NCBI GenBank assembly: GCA_017557195.1
Contig: JAFZAL010000133.1
Span: 1-60,770, forward strand
Direction of reading: 5' to 3'
DNA length: 60,770 nucleotides
Origin: Thermoguttaceae bacterium
GTDB lineage: Bacteria; Planctomycetota; Planctomycetia; Pirellulales; Thermoguttaceae
Of this stretch, positions 49,935 through 59,963 are shown piece after piece. The first letter of the stretch is position 1. Each line of letters begins with the position of its first letter. The position numbers were made by a program, and so were the translations under genes. The notes beneath the pieces are model-generated. The model did no database searches. It was not told where the DNA came from and was given only the letters and a program-made list of their open reading frames with translations.

Positions 49935-51713
49935 ATGCTGCAGCAGCGTCAAAATCTGATCATGATGAACTTTTTAAAAAACCTTAGCAGTCCTCGTATT
50001 CGTATCAGCGTTTTACTGACCGTTTCAATTCTCGTAATGCTGATTTGTTATCGAAACTTGCCTATTCTATACATTGGATTGATTGAGTTGCTCGCTTTTA
50101 CCGGATGTGTTGTGTTTTTCAAAAAGGTAGACATTACCCAATACGAACTGTTCTTGTATAAACCTCACTGGTTTTGGCGAATTTGCGAATGGTACTGGAC
50201 GTTGTGGTTTTGCTTTAATTTTATAATGCCAAGGCTTATTAGAAAATACCCATCATTGTTACATTTTCCATACGAACTAAATAAAGTGTTTAGATATTTT
50301 CCCGACATTTCAGGTTATGAATTCTATATTTCACTCTTGATAATTTTACCGATTATAGTATTGACGATGCCCTTATGTATTTATTTATTCCGATGCATTT
50401 TTAAACCTGTTTCAGAATTATTTCTAAACGTCACTCAATTTGAAAAGCATTTTCTTGTTCTTTCGTCGAGTATATTGATTGTTATACTACTTATTATCTG
50501 TTCTAAAACAAGCTTTTTTGTATACCCAACTCATACTGATAACTATATCAGTGAATCATCAGATAAAATCAATATGAAATATTATGATATTAACAATTTC
50601 TTTGAAACAGATACTTATTCTTTTTTTGCTAATCCAATGTATTCTTATTATGACGATACATTTCGTCATCCTTTTTTTTCATGTGTGTTTCTTCTTTTTA
50701 TGCCTTTGATTCAATTGATAGCGTTTGCAGTCAATATGGTATATGAATCACAAGCTTATTCGTTTGCTATAAGTGTAGGAATAGTTCAGATTTTTTTATA
50801 TGTTTCTTGTGTAATACCTATTAGCAGACTATATTCATATTTCACTACTCGTTGGTTTTACCAATTATTATCAGTCATGTACGTTTGTTCTTTTCCAGTA
50901 ATTTTTTCCATTGTACCAGAGCGTCTTATTTTTACAAGTATTTTACTTTTATATTCAATATATTTTATTCTTAACAACAGAATTGCTTATAATTCTATAA
51001 ATACCATTTTCATATCTCTTGGAGCTATTGGGGCTACATCGTTATCAATCATTCCAATTTCATTTGCACTTTTATTACGTAATAAAATAAAGGTAATACT
51101 TATACTTTTATGTCTTTCAGTTGTCATTATAATAAGTCGTAACATGATTTTTTCACATGGCATATATGGGATAAATCATTGTTTTGAACAATGTAATCAG
51201 TTTTCTATAACAAAATCTTTAGTTAATAATTATACTCAACTTATATATTCCTGTTTTATGCTTCCATCATATGAAATAATTGAATGTTTTCCATATGGTA
51301 TAAGAAATCCCAATGATAATGCTTTCATTTCAATGTGGATAGTTCAAAAAAGCAGCGTTCGAGATATTGCTATAGGTATTGTTATTGTATGTTTGTGTCT
51401 GATATCTATTGTTCATAGTTTTAGGTTTTCAATTGTTAAAGTATCAGGTTTTTGGTTATTTATTTCTTTTGCCCTTATAGGCGTAATAGGTTTTGGCAAT
51501 TCTCAATGCGTCCTGTATTGTTCCTATTTTTCGTGGGCGATTATTCCTCTTACGCTGCTGCCGTTTTATTGGCTATGGCAAAAGTATCCGCGCCTGCCTA
51601 TTCCGCAAGCGCTATATCTGTTTGCCGCATATTTAGCGATTAGCAATTTGTACTTTCTATATCAGGTCGTTCAGATCGTCAGCGATCGCTATATTGTCCC
51701 GCCGGGAATGTGA
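49935..51713 (+). CDS. AT-rich polytopic membrane protein, possible glycosyltransferase
   Basis: The 592-residue protein has about 12 hydrophobic segments and an extracytoplasmic loop region near residues 190-240 (TDNYISESSDKINMKYYDINNFFE, shortened here in meaning to an acidic/aromatic loop). The layout resembles GT-C type lipid-sugar glycosyltransferases, but no clear catalytic motif was found. The middle (about 50300-51480) is far richer in A/T and in ATA/TTA codons than its ends and neighbours, suggesting foreign origin. The divergent UbiA gene could provide a polyprenyl sugar donor. Function unproven. Confidence 0.6.
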   Translation: MLQQRQNLIMMNFLKNLSSPRIRISVLLTVSILVMLICYRNLPILYIGLIELLAFTGCVVFFKKVDITQYELFLYKPHWFWRICEWYWTLWFCFNFIMPRLIRKYPSLLHFPYELNKVFRYFPDISGYEFYISLLIILPIIVLTMPLCIYLFRCIFKPVSELFLNVTQFEKHFLVLSSSILIVILLIICSKTSFFVYPTHTDNYISESSDKINMKYYDINNFFETDTYSFFANPMYSYYDDTFRHPFFSCVFLLFMPLIQLIAFAVNMVYESQAYSFAISVGIVQIFLYVSCVIPISRLYSYFTTRWFYQLLSVMYVCSFPVIFSIVPERLIFTSILLLYSIYFILNNRIAYNSINTIFISLGAIGATSLSIIPISFALLLRNKIKVILILLCLSVVIIISRNMIFSHGIYGINHCFEQCNQFSITKSLVNNYTQLIYSCFMLPSYEIIECFPYGIRNPNDNAFISMWIVQKSSVRDIAIGIVIVCLCLISIVHSFRFSIVKVSGFWLFISFALIGVIGFGNSQCVLYCSYFSWAIIPLTLLPFYWLWQKYPRLPIPQALYLFAAYLAISNLYFLYQVVQIVSDRYIVPPGM

Positions 51714-51760
51714 GATAAGTTCTCCTTGACAATCCGCGCCAAATCGGTATGCTGGATGGC

Positions 51761-52612
51761 ATGAATACACGAATTATTGGCTGTCATCTGTCGGTTGCGA
51801 AGGGGTTTGCCGCGTTGGGAAAGGACGCGGAGCGGATCCAGGCGACTACGTTTCAGTTCCATTCCCGAAACCCCCGCGGAGGAGCGGTGAAAAAGCGCAC
51901 GGATGCCGATATCGCCGCGTATGTTCAGCTGGTAGACCTTGTCGGGTGCGTCTCGCCGGTCGCGCATGCGCCGTATACGCTCAATCCGGCGTCGGCGGAC
52001 GAGGCGGTTCATCAGTTTGCTCTCAAGGCGTTTCAGGAAGACTGGGCGAATCTGCGCCGGCTGCCGAAATGCTTGTATAACTTCCATCCCGGATGTCATG
52101 TAGGGCAGGGCGCCGAAGACGGAATCAAGAGGATTATCGAAACGCTCAACATGGTTTTGAACGAAGAGTCCGAGCAGCAATTAAAAGAGCGTCAGGACAA
52201 CCTGATTCTTCTGGAAACCATGTCCGGGAAAGGGTCGGAAATCGGCTGGCGGTTTGAAGAGCTTCGCCAGATTATCGACGGAGTCGAGCGATCAGAACTG
52301 ATGGGCGTCTGTCTCGATACGTGCCACATCTATTCCGCCGGATACGACTTGGTCGGCGACCCGGAAGGCGTCGTGAAAGAGTTTGACGCGGTAATCGGCT
52401 TGAACCGCCTCAAGGCGATTCATCTCAACGATTCCATGCATCCGTTAGGAAGCCGAAAAGACCGCCACGCCTGTATTGGTCAGGGAACGATCGGCTACGA
52501 CGCCCTGCGCCGTTTCGTCGATTTGCCGGAACTGGCAGACGTCCCCTTAATACTCGAAACGCCCAGCGATTTAGACGGCTGGGCGAACGAGATCCGGATG
52601 TTTCGGTCGTGA
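51761..52612 (+). CDS. nfo: Endonuclease IV (AP endonuclease)
   Basis: The protein has 283 residues from the ATG at 51761; an ATG four codons earlier is possible. The metal-site motifs are NFHPGCHVGQG, LLETMSGKGSEIG, GVCLDTCHIYSAGYD and IHLNDSMHPLGSRKDRHACIGQG. It cleaves DNA 5' of abasic sites in base excision repair and uses a trinuclear zinc centre in a TIM barrel. Length and motif order are typical. Confidence 0.93.
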   Translation: MNTRIIGCHLSVAKGFAALGKDAERIQATTFQFHSRNPRGGAVKKRTDADIAAYVQLVDLVGCVSPVAHAPYTLNPASADEAVHQFALKAFQEDWANLRRLPKCLYNFHPGCHVGQGAEDGIKRIIETLNMVLNEESEQQLKERQDNLILLETMSGKGSEIGWRFEELRQIIDGVERSELMGVCLDTCHIYSAGYDLVGDPEGVVKEFDAVIGLNRLKAIHLNDSMHPLGSRKDRHACIGQGTIGYDALRRFVDLPELADVPLILETPSDLDGWANEIRMFRS

Positions 52613-52668
52613 GGGACGGGCAGAGCGATCTCGCCCCCAAAATATAACTCTTAACAATCAACTTAAAA

Positions 52669-53397
52669 ATGTATCGTAATTTAGTATTGATTCTATTTTC
52701 ATTGTACGTTGTAACAGTCTCCGCCGTCTACGCAGACGAGCCGACATCCAAGCCAGCTAACGCGGCGGCGATTCCAACGAAGATAAGCTCTCATCATAAC
52801 GCTCGATTCAAGGAGAAAGCGGCGATTGTCGCATCAGGCGGCGTTGACCTCGTTCTGCTGGGCGATTCCATTACTCATCGGCTGGACAATGTCGGCAAGA
52901 CGGTTCAGGACAAGTATCTGGGAGAATATAAAAGAGTCAATTTGGGGTTCGGCGGAATCGGGACTCATCATCTGCTGTGGGTTCTGGACAATATCGACGC
53001 GGACGCCATTGAGCCCAAGGCGGTTATGCTGCTTATCGGGACGAACAACATCGGCTGGCTCAAGCAGACGCCGGAAATGACCATCGGCGGCGTAGAAGCC
53101 GTCGTCGCGAAAGTCCGAACCCTCTGGCCGAACGCCAAACTGCTCGTCATGGGCGTTTTTCCGCGCAGCGAACTGCCGACCGACCCGTCTCGCGAGAAGG
53201 TCAGAACTGTCAACGCCGCCATTTCCAAACTGGCAGACGGCGAGAACGTCGTCTTTATGGATATCGGTGACAAATTTCTCAACAAAGACGGCGTCGAAAC
53301 CCGCGACATCCTTTCCGACTTCGTCCACCCGACAGAAAAGGGCTACGAAATCTGGCTCGGATCCGTCGCCCCGACGCTCAAAGCGTGGCTGAAGTAG
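52669..53397 (+). CDS. Secreted SGNH/GDSL hydrolase
   Basis: The 242-residue protein has a signal peptide ending near VYADE. It has LGDSITHRLD (block I Ser), NLGFGGIGTHHLLW (II), GTNNIGW (III) and DFVHPTEKGYEIW (V, Asp-x2-His), all four SGNH blocks. It resembles the platelet-activating-factor acetylhydrolase-like group common in planctomycetes. Probably it deacylates carbohydrate or lipid substrates in the periplasm. Confidence 0.9.
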   Translation: MYRNLVLILFSLYVVTVSAVYADEPTSKPANAAAIPTKISSHHNARFKEKAAIVASGGVDLVLLGDSITHRLDNVGKTVQDKYLGEYKRVNLGFGGIGTHHLLWVLDNIDADAIEPKAVMLLIGTNNIGWLKQTPEMTIGGVEAVVAKVRTLWPNAKLLVMGVFPRSELPTDPSREKVRTVNAAISKLADGENVVFMDIGDKFLNKDGVETRDILSDFVHPTEKGYEIWLGSVAPTLKAWLK

Positions 53398-53422
53398 AAA
53401 AAAGCGTTTGGAGCTTTTCTTG

Positions 53423-53488
53423 TTAACTTGAAAAAACTTTCGGTCGCCAGCAAGCTGGCTCCCTTTTAAGGAAGTTTTTTCAAGTTAA
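53423..53488. repeat. Long perfect inverted repeat with inner hairpin
   Basis: A 17-bp perfect inverted repeat (53423-53439/53472-53488) surrounds GCCAGC-AA-GCTGGC (53446-53459). It lies between convergent genes and could form a cruciform or terminate transcription. Confidence 0.75.
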
Positions 53489-53495
53489 ATAATAT

Positions 53496-53534
53496 GAGGG
53501 GAAAACCTTTTTTGAAAAAAAGGTTCTTCCCCTC
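53496..53534. terminator. Bidirectional terminator between SGNH gene and rho
   Basis: GAGGGGAA...TTCCCCTC arms with inner AACCTTTT/AAAAGGTT form a nearly continuous stem around a GAAA loop, with A/T tracts. A CCCCTTTCC...AAGGGG pair follows at about 53539-53568. Confidence 0.6.
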
Positions 53535-53589
53535 AGACTCCCCTTTCCAAAAAACTTTAGTAAGGGGATATAAAAATCTAATAATACTA

Positions 53590-55878
53590 CTATAAATCCG
53601 CTCCTTCGTGGATGTTTTCCAGGAACTCTTCGTTGGTTTCCGTCTTTTCCAGACGAGACGTGAGCGCTTCCATGGCGTCACAGGGATTGAGTTCCGACAG
53701 AACGCGGCGGAGCGCGGAAATCTTCGCCTGTTCCTGCGGGTTGCGGAGCATCTCTTCTCGTCGCGTGCCGGAGGCGTTGATGTCGATGGCAGGCCAGATG
53801 CGGCGGTCGACAAGGGATCGGTCGAGAACGATTTCCATGTTGCCTGTCCCTTTGAACTCCTCGAAAATGACCTGGTCCATGCGGCTGCCGGTGTCGACCA
53901 GAGCCGTTGCGACAATCGTCAGCGAGCCGCCTTCTTCCACGCGTCGGGCGGAGCCGAAGAAGCGTTTGGGACTTTGAAGCGCATTGGCGTCGACGCCGCC
54001 GGACATGATCTTCCCACCGGTGGGACATTCCGCGTTCCACGCCCGCGCCAGACGGGTGATGGAGTCCAGGAAAATCAGCACGTCGCGACCGTATTCGACC
54101 ATTCGCTTGGCTTTTTCGAGAACGATTTCCGAGACCTGAATGTGACGCGACGACGTCTCGTCAAACGTGGACGAAATCACCTCGCAGTTGGGGCCTTTGA
54201 CCTGGCGCTCCATGTCGGTAACTTCTTCCGGGCGCTCGTCAATTAAAAGCATGATGACGTACAGGTCAGGATAATTTCTCAACGCAGCCTTTGCCATCTT
54301 TTGCATGAGAATGGTTTTGCCGGCGCGGGGCGGGCTGACGATTAACGCTCGCTGACCGAACCCAAGCGGGGTGATGAGGTCTGTAACGCGCGTATTGAGT
54401 TCGTCCGGCGTCGTTTCCATTTTAATGCGTTCCGTCGGGTGGATGGCGGTGAGGTCTTCAAAATCTTTGTGACGTACCAGCTCGTTCGGTTCGCGATAGT
54501 TGATAGCCTCAATGCGAAGGAGCGCGAAATACCGCTCGTTTTCCTTCGGCGGACGAATCTGACCGGAAATGGTAACGCCGTTTTTCAAGCCGAATCGTCG
54601 GATCTGGCTGGGCGAAACGTAGATGTCGTCCGGGCAGGAAATGTAATGGTAATCGGCAGATCGGAGGAACCCGAACCCGTCGGGCAGAATTTCCAGCGTG
54701 CCTTCCCCGTAAATGAGTCCGTTGAGCTTGATTCGCTCTTTGAGTATGCGGAAAATGAGGTCTTGACGCTGCGCGCCTTCCACGTCGACGACTTCCAGAT
54801 TCTCCTTTCGGGCGACTTCAATCAGCTCCGACATGGACAGCTTCTGCAAGTCCGCCAGGTTGTTGAAGTTGGTTTCCCGCAGCTTCTTGTAGATCTTGTC
54901 AAACTCGTCCTCGTCCTGACGTCCATGATTGATTTCCTCCGCCAGCTCTTCTGCAAGGCTTAACGGCTCGGCTTCCAGATCGATCGGGTCGTCCTTCAAG
55001 AGATTTTCATCAATGTCGTTCGGGTTGACCTCGTACGGCTTAGGCTTGCGCGGCGGACGGGGCGCGTCTTCCGGCATCGCCAGCGGGTCGTTGTCGTTGA
55101 ACGAATAGGAGTTGTACTGATATCGGTTGTACGGTCGATACGGGCGGTTGTACCCGGAGTTGTTGTAACGGTTATTGTATCCCCCGCCGCCGTACTGACG
55201 GTTATTGTACCCTCCGCGGTCGTTATTGTAATTGTTATTATAGTTGTTATTGTAATTGTTGTATCCGCGATTGTACGGGCGGTTATTGTAGTTTCGGTTA
55301 TACCCGTTGTTGTAGTTCTGATCGGAATCGGAGGTTGACTGGTTGTCAGAATTCGTCGTTTGCTGGTCGTAAGAATCGGCGCTGGCGTTGTCGCTGTAGT
55401 CTGAATAGTTGTTGTTTCCAGAGTAATACTCGTTTCGATTCTGATAATAGCCGTTGTTGTCTGAATAGCGATTCTGCCCGTCGTACCGGTTTTGATATCG
55501 GCCCTGCCCGTATGGTCGATCCTGATAGGAGTACCTGTCCTGATTGTAGTTGTTGCGATTGTTCCACGTCCGCTGACCGTCGCGGTTGTAACCCTTTCCG
55601 TACGGATAGCGGTTGTCGCCCGACCGATTGTGTTCGCTTCCTCGTCCGGTCATGCCCAGATTGAGCGTCTGCGGGTCGTTGAGGTCGAGCGTTTTGGACC
55701 GGTTCTTTTTATTGAACTGTCCGGAGGACGAATCGCCAAAACCGTCCAGGCGTTCCGGCAATTCCTCGTTGGAATTGAGAATCTGTTCGATGTTTTCGTT
55801 GTCGTTTTGTTCCGAACCGGAATTTAAAGGTTGGTCGTTCTGATTGTCATTGGCAGGGTTTTCATAATCGTCAAACAT
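53590..55878 (-). CDS. rho: Transcription termination factor Rho with prion-like N-terminus
   Basis: The 762-residue protein is far longer than the 419 of E. coli Rho. Residues about 1-275 are disordered and rich in Asn, Tyr, Gly, Arg, Gln and Ser (iterated [16 protein letters not shown] units). Next come the Rho N-terminal helical and cold-shock RNA-binding domains (about 325-470) and the RecA-like motor with PPRAGKT (Lys521), [25 protein letters not shown] and [12 protein letters not shown]. It ends transcripts as a hexameric RNA translocase. The extension is prion-like and could drive condensation. Confidence 0.95.
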   Translation of the reverse strand: MFDDYENPANDNQNDQPLNSGSEQNDNENIEQILNSNEELPERLDGFGDSSSGQFNKKNRSKTLDLNDPQTLNLGMTGRGSEHNRSGDNRYPYGKGYNRDGQRTWNNRNNYNQDRYSYQDRPYGQGRYQNRYDGQNRYSDNNGYYQNRNEYYSGNNNYSDYSDNASADSYDQQTTNSDNQSTSDSDQNYNNGYNRNYNNRPYNRGYNNYNNNYNNNYNNDRGGYNNRQYGGGGYNNRYNNSGYNRPYRPYNRYQYNSYSFNDNDPLAMPEDAPRPPRKPKPYEVNPNDIDENLLKDDPIDLEAEPLSLAEELAEEINHGRQDEDEFDKIYKKLRETNFNNLADLQKLSMSELIEVARKENLEVVDVEGAQRQDLIFRILKERIKLNGLIYGEGTLEILPDGFGFLRSADYHYISCPDDIYVSPSQIRRFGLKNGVTISGQIRPPKENERYFALLRIEAINYREPNELVRHKDFEDLTAIHPTERIKMETTPDELNTRVTDLITPLGFGQRALIVSPPRAGKTILMQKMAKAALRNYPDLYVIMLLIDERPEEVTDMERQVKGPNCEVISSTFDETSSRHIQVSEIVLEKAKRMVEYGRDVLIFLDSITRLARAWNAECPTGGKIMSGGVDANALQSPKRFFGSARRVEEGGSLTIVATALVDTGSRMDQVIFEEFKGTGNMEIVLDRSLVDRRIWPAIDINASGTRREEMLRNPQEQAKISALRRVLSELNPCDAMEALTSRLEKTETNEEFLENIHEGADL

Positions 55879-56201
55879 GCTAACAAACCTCCAATAAATA
55901 ATTGAAAAGCTGGGAGGGGGTTTAATCTTTTGAATTAACAGGCAGGATTTATGAATAAATGTATTTTTCTGACTTTCATCAATAATATATAATTATAATC
56001 AAAATTTCAGAAATGAAAAGAGGGGGGAGGGGGTGAATGCGTAATTCGTAATGCGGAATTACGCAAGCGGGGACGAGAGGGGGTTGGTAGAAGCCTTTCG
56101 GAGTTACTGTAATGAAGTCAAGTAGGTGAATAAGATAAATGTTGAATAAAAATCAAAAATTTTCTTACGCAATTTGGCTTTATTACAGTAACTCCGAAAG
56201 A
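55879..56201. other. Gap upstream of rho with a 106-base inverted-repeat element
   Basis: There is no gene. A/T-rich sequence containing ATATATAATTATAAT near 55983 may include the rho promoter. GTAATTC...GAATTAC forms a small hairpin near 56041-56062. Confidence 0.5.
56095..56200. repeat. Perfect 19-bp inverted repeat, 68-base spacer
   Basis: CTTTCGGAGTTACTGTAAT (56095-56113) is exactly complementary to ATTACAGTAACTCCGAAAG (56182-56200). The right arm touches the stop codon of the next gene. It could be a MITE-like miniature element or a terminator-type palindrome. Confidence 0.8.
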
Positions 56202-58007
56202 TTATCTCTTTAGCATCTTTTCGGCAGTCTCCGCCCATTGCTGACCGACGTAGTCCAAGCCGTCGACGCCGAAGTGGATCTGGTTGTTTCCGTTTCCGCG
56301 CTGTTCGCGAGTCAGGACGTCGGTATTGGGACCTTCAAAGACGAGCGGGTCGTCATCAATGAGTTGTTTTTGCGCTTCCAGCGCTTCGCCGCCGGACTTC
56401 CAATCTTTGCCTTTCCTGCAGTAGGAAACCAGCGCAACGCCCCACGGGACGTCCCAGCCAGCTTCTTTGCGCGACATGTAAATCACCGTCCGGAGTTTGT
56501 TGTAGTACTCGTCCTTTTTCATGTCGCGTGAGTGATCGGATTCTCCCTGATGCCACAGAATCCCGGCGAAGTTCCCGTTCAAGGCGCGAATGGCGGGGAG
56601 AAGTCGGTTCTCGAGGAAGTCGGTTCCCGGCTGCCATTGAGAAACGCTCGATCCGCCGTATCCGGTCGCAACGGTTCCGACTGGAACGCCTAGCTTTTCC
56701 GAGAGGGCGTCGGCAAACGGAACCCAGGTAGAGCCGTTTTCTCCCGTCGCGCCGCGCTGCGGGTCGCAGGACGGAATCCAGGACTTGAGTTTTAAATCGT
56801 ACATGACGGCGTTGCCGGTCTTTGTGAACTTGTGCATTCCGTTGGCGACGTCGCCGTGGTTGGCGGAGTTCGACTGTCCGCACGTAATGAAGATTTCTCC
56901 AACGCCGATCTTATCCAGCGTCGCGGCTGCGACAACGGCGCCGGACGCGTCTTTGGCTGTTACTGTTACACTGTGCCAGCCGGCGGGCAGAGTAATCGCG
57001 CCTAAATACGACCCGCAGGGATTGATATTCAGCGTAGATTTGGCGCCGGTGTCGGCGACGGCTTCGATGGACTCGATTGTAACGCCGTCAGCCGTCTTGA
57101 ACGTACCGGAAATCGGAACCATCGCTGAGCCGTCTTTGCCGCGCTGATAGAATTCGATTCCGGACTTCGCCTCGTTGGTCGTCAAGACCGCCTTGCAGGG
57201 TCGAATAAACGTATACAGGTTCGCAACGGCGTACTTGGCTTTGTCGTAGTTGAACGTGAAGTCCGACTCGCCTGTCGGGGCGTTTCCAATTCCAAACGCC
57301 TTGGGATTGTTTTTATTGGACGGCGTGAAACTGTTCAGAGCAAAAACCGTTTGCAGGGCGTCAAGATTGTGAACCTGCATAGAGCCGTATCCCGCCGGCT
57401 CGCCCCAATGCGGGGCGTCGTTGATATCGTACGTGAACGGGTTGCCTTCGGAAATCGCGCCCTTCGCATCCTCAGCGGGAATCTGGTGCGTCGATGGCCC
57501 TCTGCCGGCAATCGTTCCCTTGGCTCCCTGTCCGTAATTGCAGGGCCAGAATTCCAAATAGCCGCGCTTAAACTTGCCGGTCGCAACGCCCTTGACGTTG
57601 GACGTTACTTCCAGATTCTTCACAACCTGCTGATAGAAAATGCCGGACGGGAAATCCGGGACGCCGATCTTGGCGGCGTCGGTTGTCACGTTGGCGGAAT
57701 CGAATGTAACAAACACGTATTCCAGCGGAGCGTCCGCCGTCGGCGCGTATTCCAGACAGTACCCAACGCGGTCGAACAGAACCCCTTGCTCTTTGAGCTT
57801 CTGGACGTTGTCTGCCAATTCGTACTTTGTCCCGGATGTATGGAGGTTGTCGTACATCTGATTGGCGATATTCATGCCCTGAACGAGCGTATACCCTTCA
57901 AGACAGGGCGAACCTTTCAAACTGGCGGGAACTGTAACAGCGTCCTGCGCCAAAACGGAAACGGCTGACAAAAGCGTCAGACACAGCGATAATACAATCT
58001 TTTTCAT
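56202..58007 (-). CDS. Secreted sialate O-acetylesterase-like protein
   Basis: The 601-residue protein has a signal peptide (cut near VLAQ). The SASA/DUF303 esterase domain has TCGQSNSANHGD with the nucleophile Ser, GYGGSSVSQWQPG and ILWHQGESDHSRDM (about 365-560). The first 300 residues form a beta-rich region of unknown role. It likely removes acetyl groups from glycans outside the cytoplasm. It follows an FGGY kinase by 63 bases on the same strand. Confidence 0.85.
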   Translation of the reverse strand: MKKIVLSLCLTLLSAVSVLAQDAVTVPASLKGSPCLEGYTLVQGMNIANQMYDNLHTSGTKYELADNVQKLKEQGVLFDRVGYCLEYAPTADAPLEYVFVTFDSANVTTDAAKIGVPDFPSGIFYQQVVKNLEVTSNVKGVATGKFKRGYLEFWPCNYGQGAKGTIAGRGPSTHQIPAEDAKGAISEGNPFTYDINDAPHWGEPAGYGSMQVHNLDALQTVFALNSFTPSNKNNPKAFGIGNAPTGESDFTFNYDKAKYAVANLYTFIRPCKAVLTTNEAKSGIEFYQRGKDGSAMVPISGTFKTADGVTIESIEAVADTGAKSTLNINPCGSYLGAITLPAGWHSVTVTAKDASGAVVAAATLDKIGVGEIFITCGQSNSANHGDVANGMHKFTKTGNAVMYDLKLKSWIPSCDPQRGATGENGSTWVPFADALSEKLGVPVGTVATGYGGSSVSQWQPGTDFLENRLLPAIRALNGNFAGILWHQGESDHSRDMKKDEYYNKLRTVIYMSRKEAGWDVPWGVALVSYCRKGKDWKSGGEALEAQKQLIDDDPLVFEGPNTDVLTREQRGNGNNQIHFGVDGLDYVGQQWAETAEKMLKR

Positions 58008-58070
58008 GATAAATTCTGATAGTATAAATAACGAACAACCTTGGCAGGCGCGAACAATCCTTGCCGATAA

Positions 58071-59603
58071 CTAATTAACCAGCGCACTCAGCATGTCCGC
58101 CGTTTGGAGGAACTTCGGGAGAATCTGATTGTATTTCTCGACGTTTTCGGGAATTGGGATGAGGATTTCCTGAGTCTGGTGGATTTCGTCCAGACGGCTG
58201 AAGTCGCTCCAAAGTCCGGTTCCGACGGCGGCGATTGCAGCGGCGCCCAAGGCAGCGGCGTCTTGGTCGATGTTGGTCTTTTCCACTGAACGGTTCCAGG
58301 CGTCACAGTAAATTCGTCTCCAGATTGGGCTGATCGCCCCGCCGCCAACCAGCAGAGTTGCCTGCGCGGACGCGGCGCTTTGAGCGTCTTTGACGAGAAT
58401 CGAGTCCAGCGCGTCAAACGCCTTGCGGAGGTTGAGCGCGACGCCTTCCAACGCAGCGCGAATGACGTCCGCCCGGGTGTTACTGAGGTCTATATTGAAC
58501 AGCCCGCCGCGCATGGCGCTCGACGGTTCCAGAGACGACCCGCCGGCAAACGTCGGGTTGAGCAGCAGCCCTCGCGCCCCGATTTCAGATCCTTTGTCCG
58601 CCTCGTCCATCATCAACGCGTAGGCGTTCTGACCGGTTTGTTCCGCTTTGGCGATTAAATCCTGGCAGAAGTTGTCGCGAATCCATCTCAGCGTCGTTCC
58701 CGCCGAGAAAATAGCGGTTGCTGACGCGAACTGCCCCGGAACGACGTGAGCGAAAACGTACGGAAGGAACTTGTCGTCCAACAGCGGTTGAGAACTGGAA
58801 ACGGCTATCCAGCTTGACGACCCCAGCGAGGCGTACGACCGTCCGTCCGTGTACGCTTTCGCGCCCAAAGCCATGCAAGAGTTGTCAACCCCGCCGGCGC
58901 AGACTTTGACCGTCTGCGGCAAGCCTAACTCCGCCGCCGCCTGAGCGGTCAGCGTTCCCAAAACGCCCGTCGACGGGTACAGTTCCGGGAAAATTGAGCG
59001 AGGCAGCCCGGCGGACTCGATGATTTCCTCTGAATAGTTCCAGTCCGTCAGCGAGTACCCGCCGCAGCCGGACGCGTAAGAATAGTCCGTCGCCGCGACC
59101 CCGGTCAGCCAAAAGTTGACGTAGTCTTTCGTCCCGATGAACTTGTCCATCTGCTCAAACATGTCCGGCAGATGTTCTTTGTACCACAGCAGCTTGAAAA
59201 TCGTGTACAGCCCCGGCGGGAATCCCGCCCCGGTTTTCCGATACCACGACGCGTAATCGTTTGTTTTGAAGTACGATTCCGCCTGATCGCCAGCGCGGCT
59301 GTCCGACCAGATAGGCGTGGAATCCAGCAGCAGCTTTCCGGACTTGTCCAGCGGCACGCACCCGAGCGAATGTCCGGAAAGAGCAATTGCTTCCACCTGA
59401 TTCGGGTCGGCTTTCGTTTCCGCCAGCAGTTTTTTCGTTGACGCGATAATCGCCATGCGCCAGTCTTCCGGACGCTGTTCGTGCCATCCGGACTGCGGAT
59501 AGTACGTAGAATATGATTCAAAAGACGCCGCCAACAGCGTCCCGTCGTTTTCGTACAGAGAGGCTTTCGCCCCGCCGGTTCCTAAATCGTAAGCAAGCAG
59601 CAT
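58071..59603 (-). CDS. FGGY-family carbohydrate kinase
   Basis: The 510-residue protein has DLGTGGAKASLYE, GCVPLDKSGKLLL, a PIWSDSRAG pair typical of xylulokinase-like members, GGVDNSCMALGA, GTTLRWIRDNF and LLVGGGAISPIWRRIYCD. It phosphorylates a pentulose, hexulose or polyol with ATP in the cytosol. Xylulokinase (XylB) is the nearest guess, but the substrate is not settled. It lies first in a two-gene unit with the sialate-esterase-like gene. Confidence 0.85.
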   Translation of the reverse strand: MLLAYDLGTGGAKASLYENDGTLLAASFESYSTYYPQSGWHEQRPEDWRMAIIASTKKLLAETKADPNQVEAIALSGHSLGCVPLDKSGKLLLDSTPIWSDSRAGDQAESYFKTNDYASWYRKTGAGFPPGLYTIFKLLWYKEHLPDMFEQMDKFIGTKDYVNFWLTGVAATDYSYASGCGGYSLTDWNYSEEIIESAGLPRSIFPELYPSTGVLGTLTAQAAAELGLPQTVKVCAGGVDNSCMALGAKAYTDGRSYASLGSSSWIAVSSSQPLLDDKFLPYVFAHVVPGQFASATAIFSAGTTLRWIRDNFCQDLIAKAEQTGQNAYALMMDEADKGSEIGARGLLLNPTFAGGSSLEPSSAMRGGLFNIDLSNTRADVIRAALEGVALNLRKAFDALDSILVKDAQSAASAQATLLVGGGAISPIWRRIYCDAWNRSVEKTNIDQDAAALGAAAIAAVGTGLWSDFSRLDEIHQTQEILIPIPENVEKYNQILPKFLQTADMLSALVN

Positions 59604-59751
59604 GGGGTGAGGGAGTAGGAAATAGGGAATGGGGAATAGTGGACGCTTCGCGTCCGAGGCTTTATTCCTTAATTATACAGAATCTTATTCTAATTGCAAT
59701 AGGTAGAAAAAGAAAGGCGAGCTGGGGTGCGTTAGCCACCGGAAAAGCTCA

Positions 59752-59776
59752 CGCGGAGGCGCGGAGGCGCGGAGGA
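59752..59776. repeat. Tandem GCGGAGGC repeat
   Basis: Three copies of an eight-base unit follow CTCAC. With the nearby TTTGTGTTCTTTGTGG text this looks like a widely scattered bacterial intergenic repeat type. Confidence 0.6.
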
Positions 59777-59884
59777 TGTTCGAGAAGTTTTAAAGACTTC
59801 TTTGTGTTCTTTGTGGTAAAATTTCTTAAGCGGACTTCGTCCGCGACCCGGTAAGGTATTCGGCTGAGTCGTAGGAAGTGTACG

Positions 59885-59933
59885 GGTCAAAGAAACAAAA
59901 CCGCCCCAGAAATGTCTTGTTTCCGGGGCGGTT
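59885..59933 (-). terminator. Intrinsic terminator of the gltA/gltD-like gene
   Basis: A perfect 9-bp GC stem (AACCGCCCC 59899-59907/GGGGCGGTT 59925-59933), extended by GAAA/TTTC inside, is followed on the minus strand by TTTTGTTTCTTT. It lies about 30 bases after the stop. Confidence 0.88.
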
Positions 59934-59963
59934 ATTGTTTGATGTCAGGTTGTCAATTTAACG

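Larger units (their letters stand above)
59604..59963. other. Intergenic region with small repeats
   Basis: No gene is convincing here. It holds GGACGC-TTC-GCGTCC near 59643, the eight-base tandem repeat, a GCGGAC-TTC-GTCCGC hairpin near 59831 (like one stem of the multi-hairpin element) and a strong minus-strand terminator. Confidence 0.55.

Noticed and set aside
59752-59776. CRISPR-like array
   Set aside because: Three direct eight-base copies without spacers form a simple tandem repeat, and no cas genes are present.
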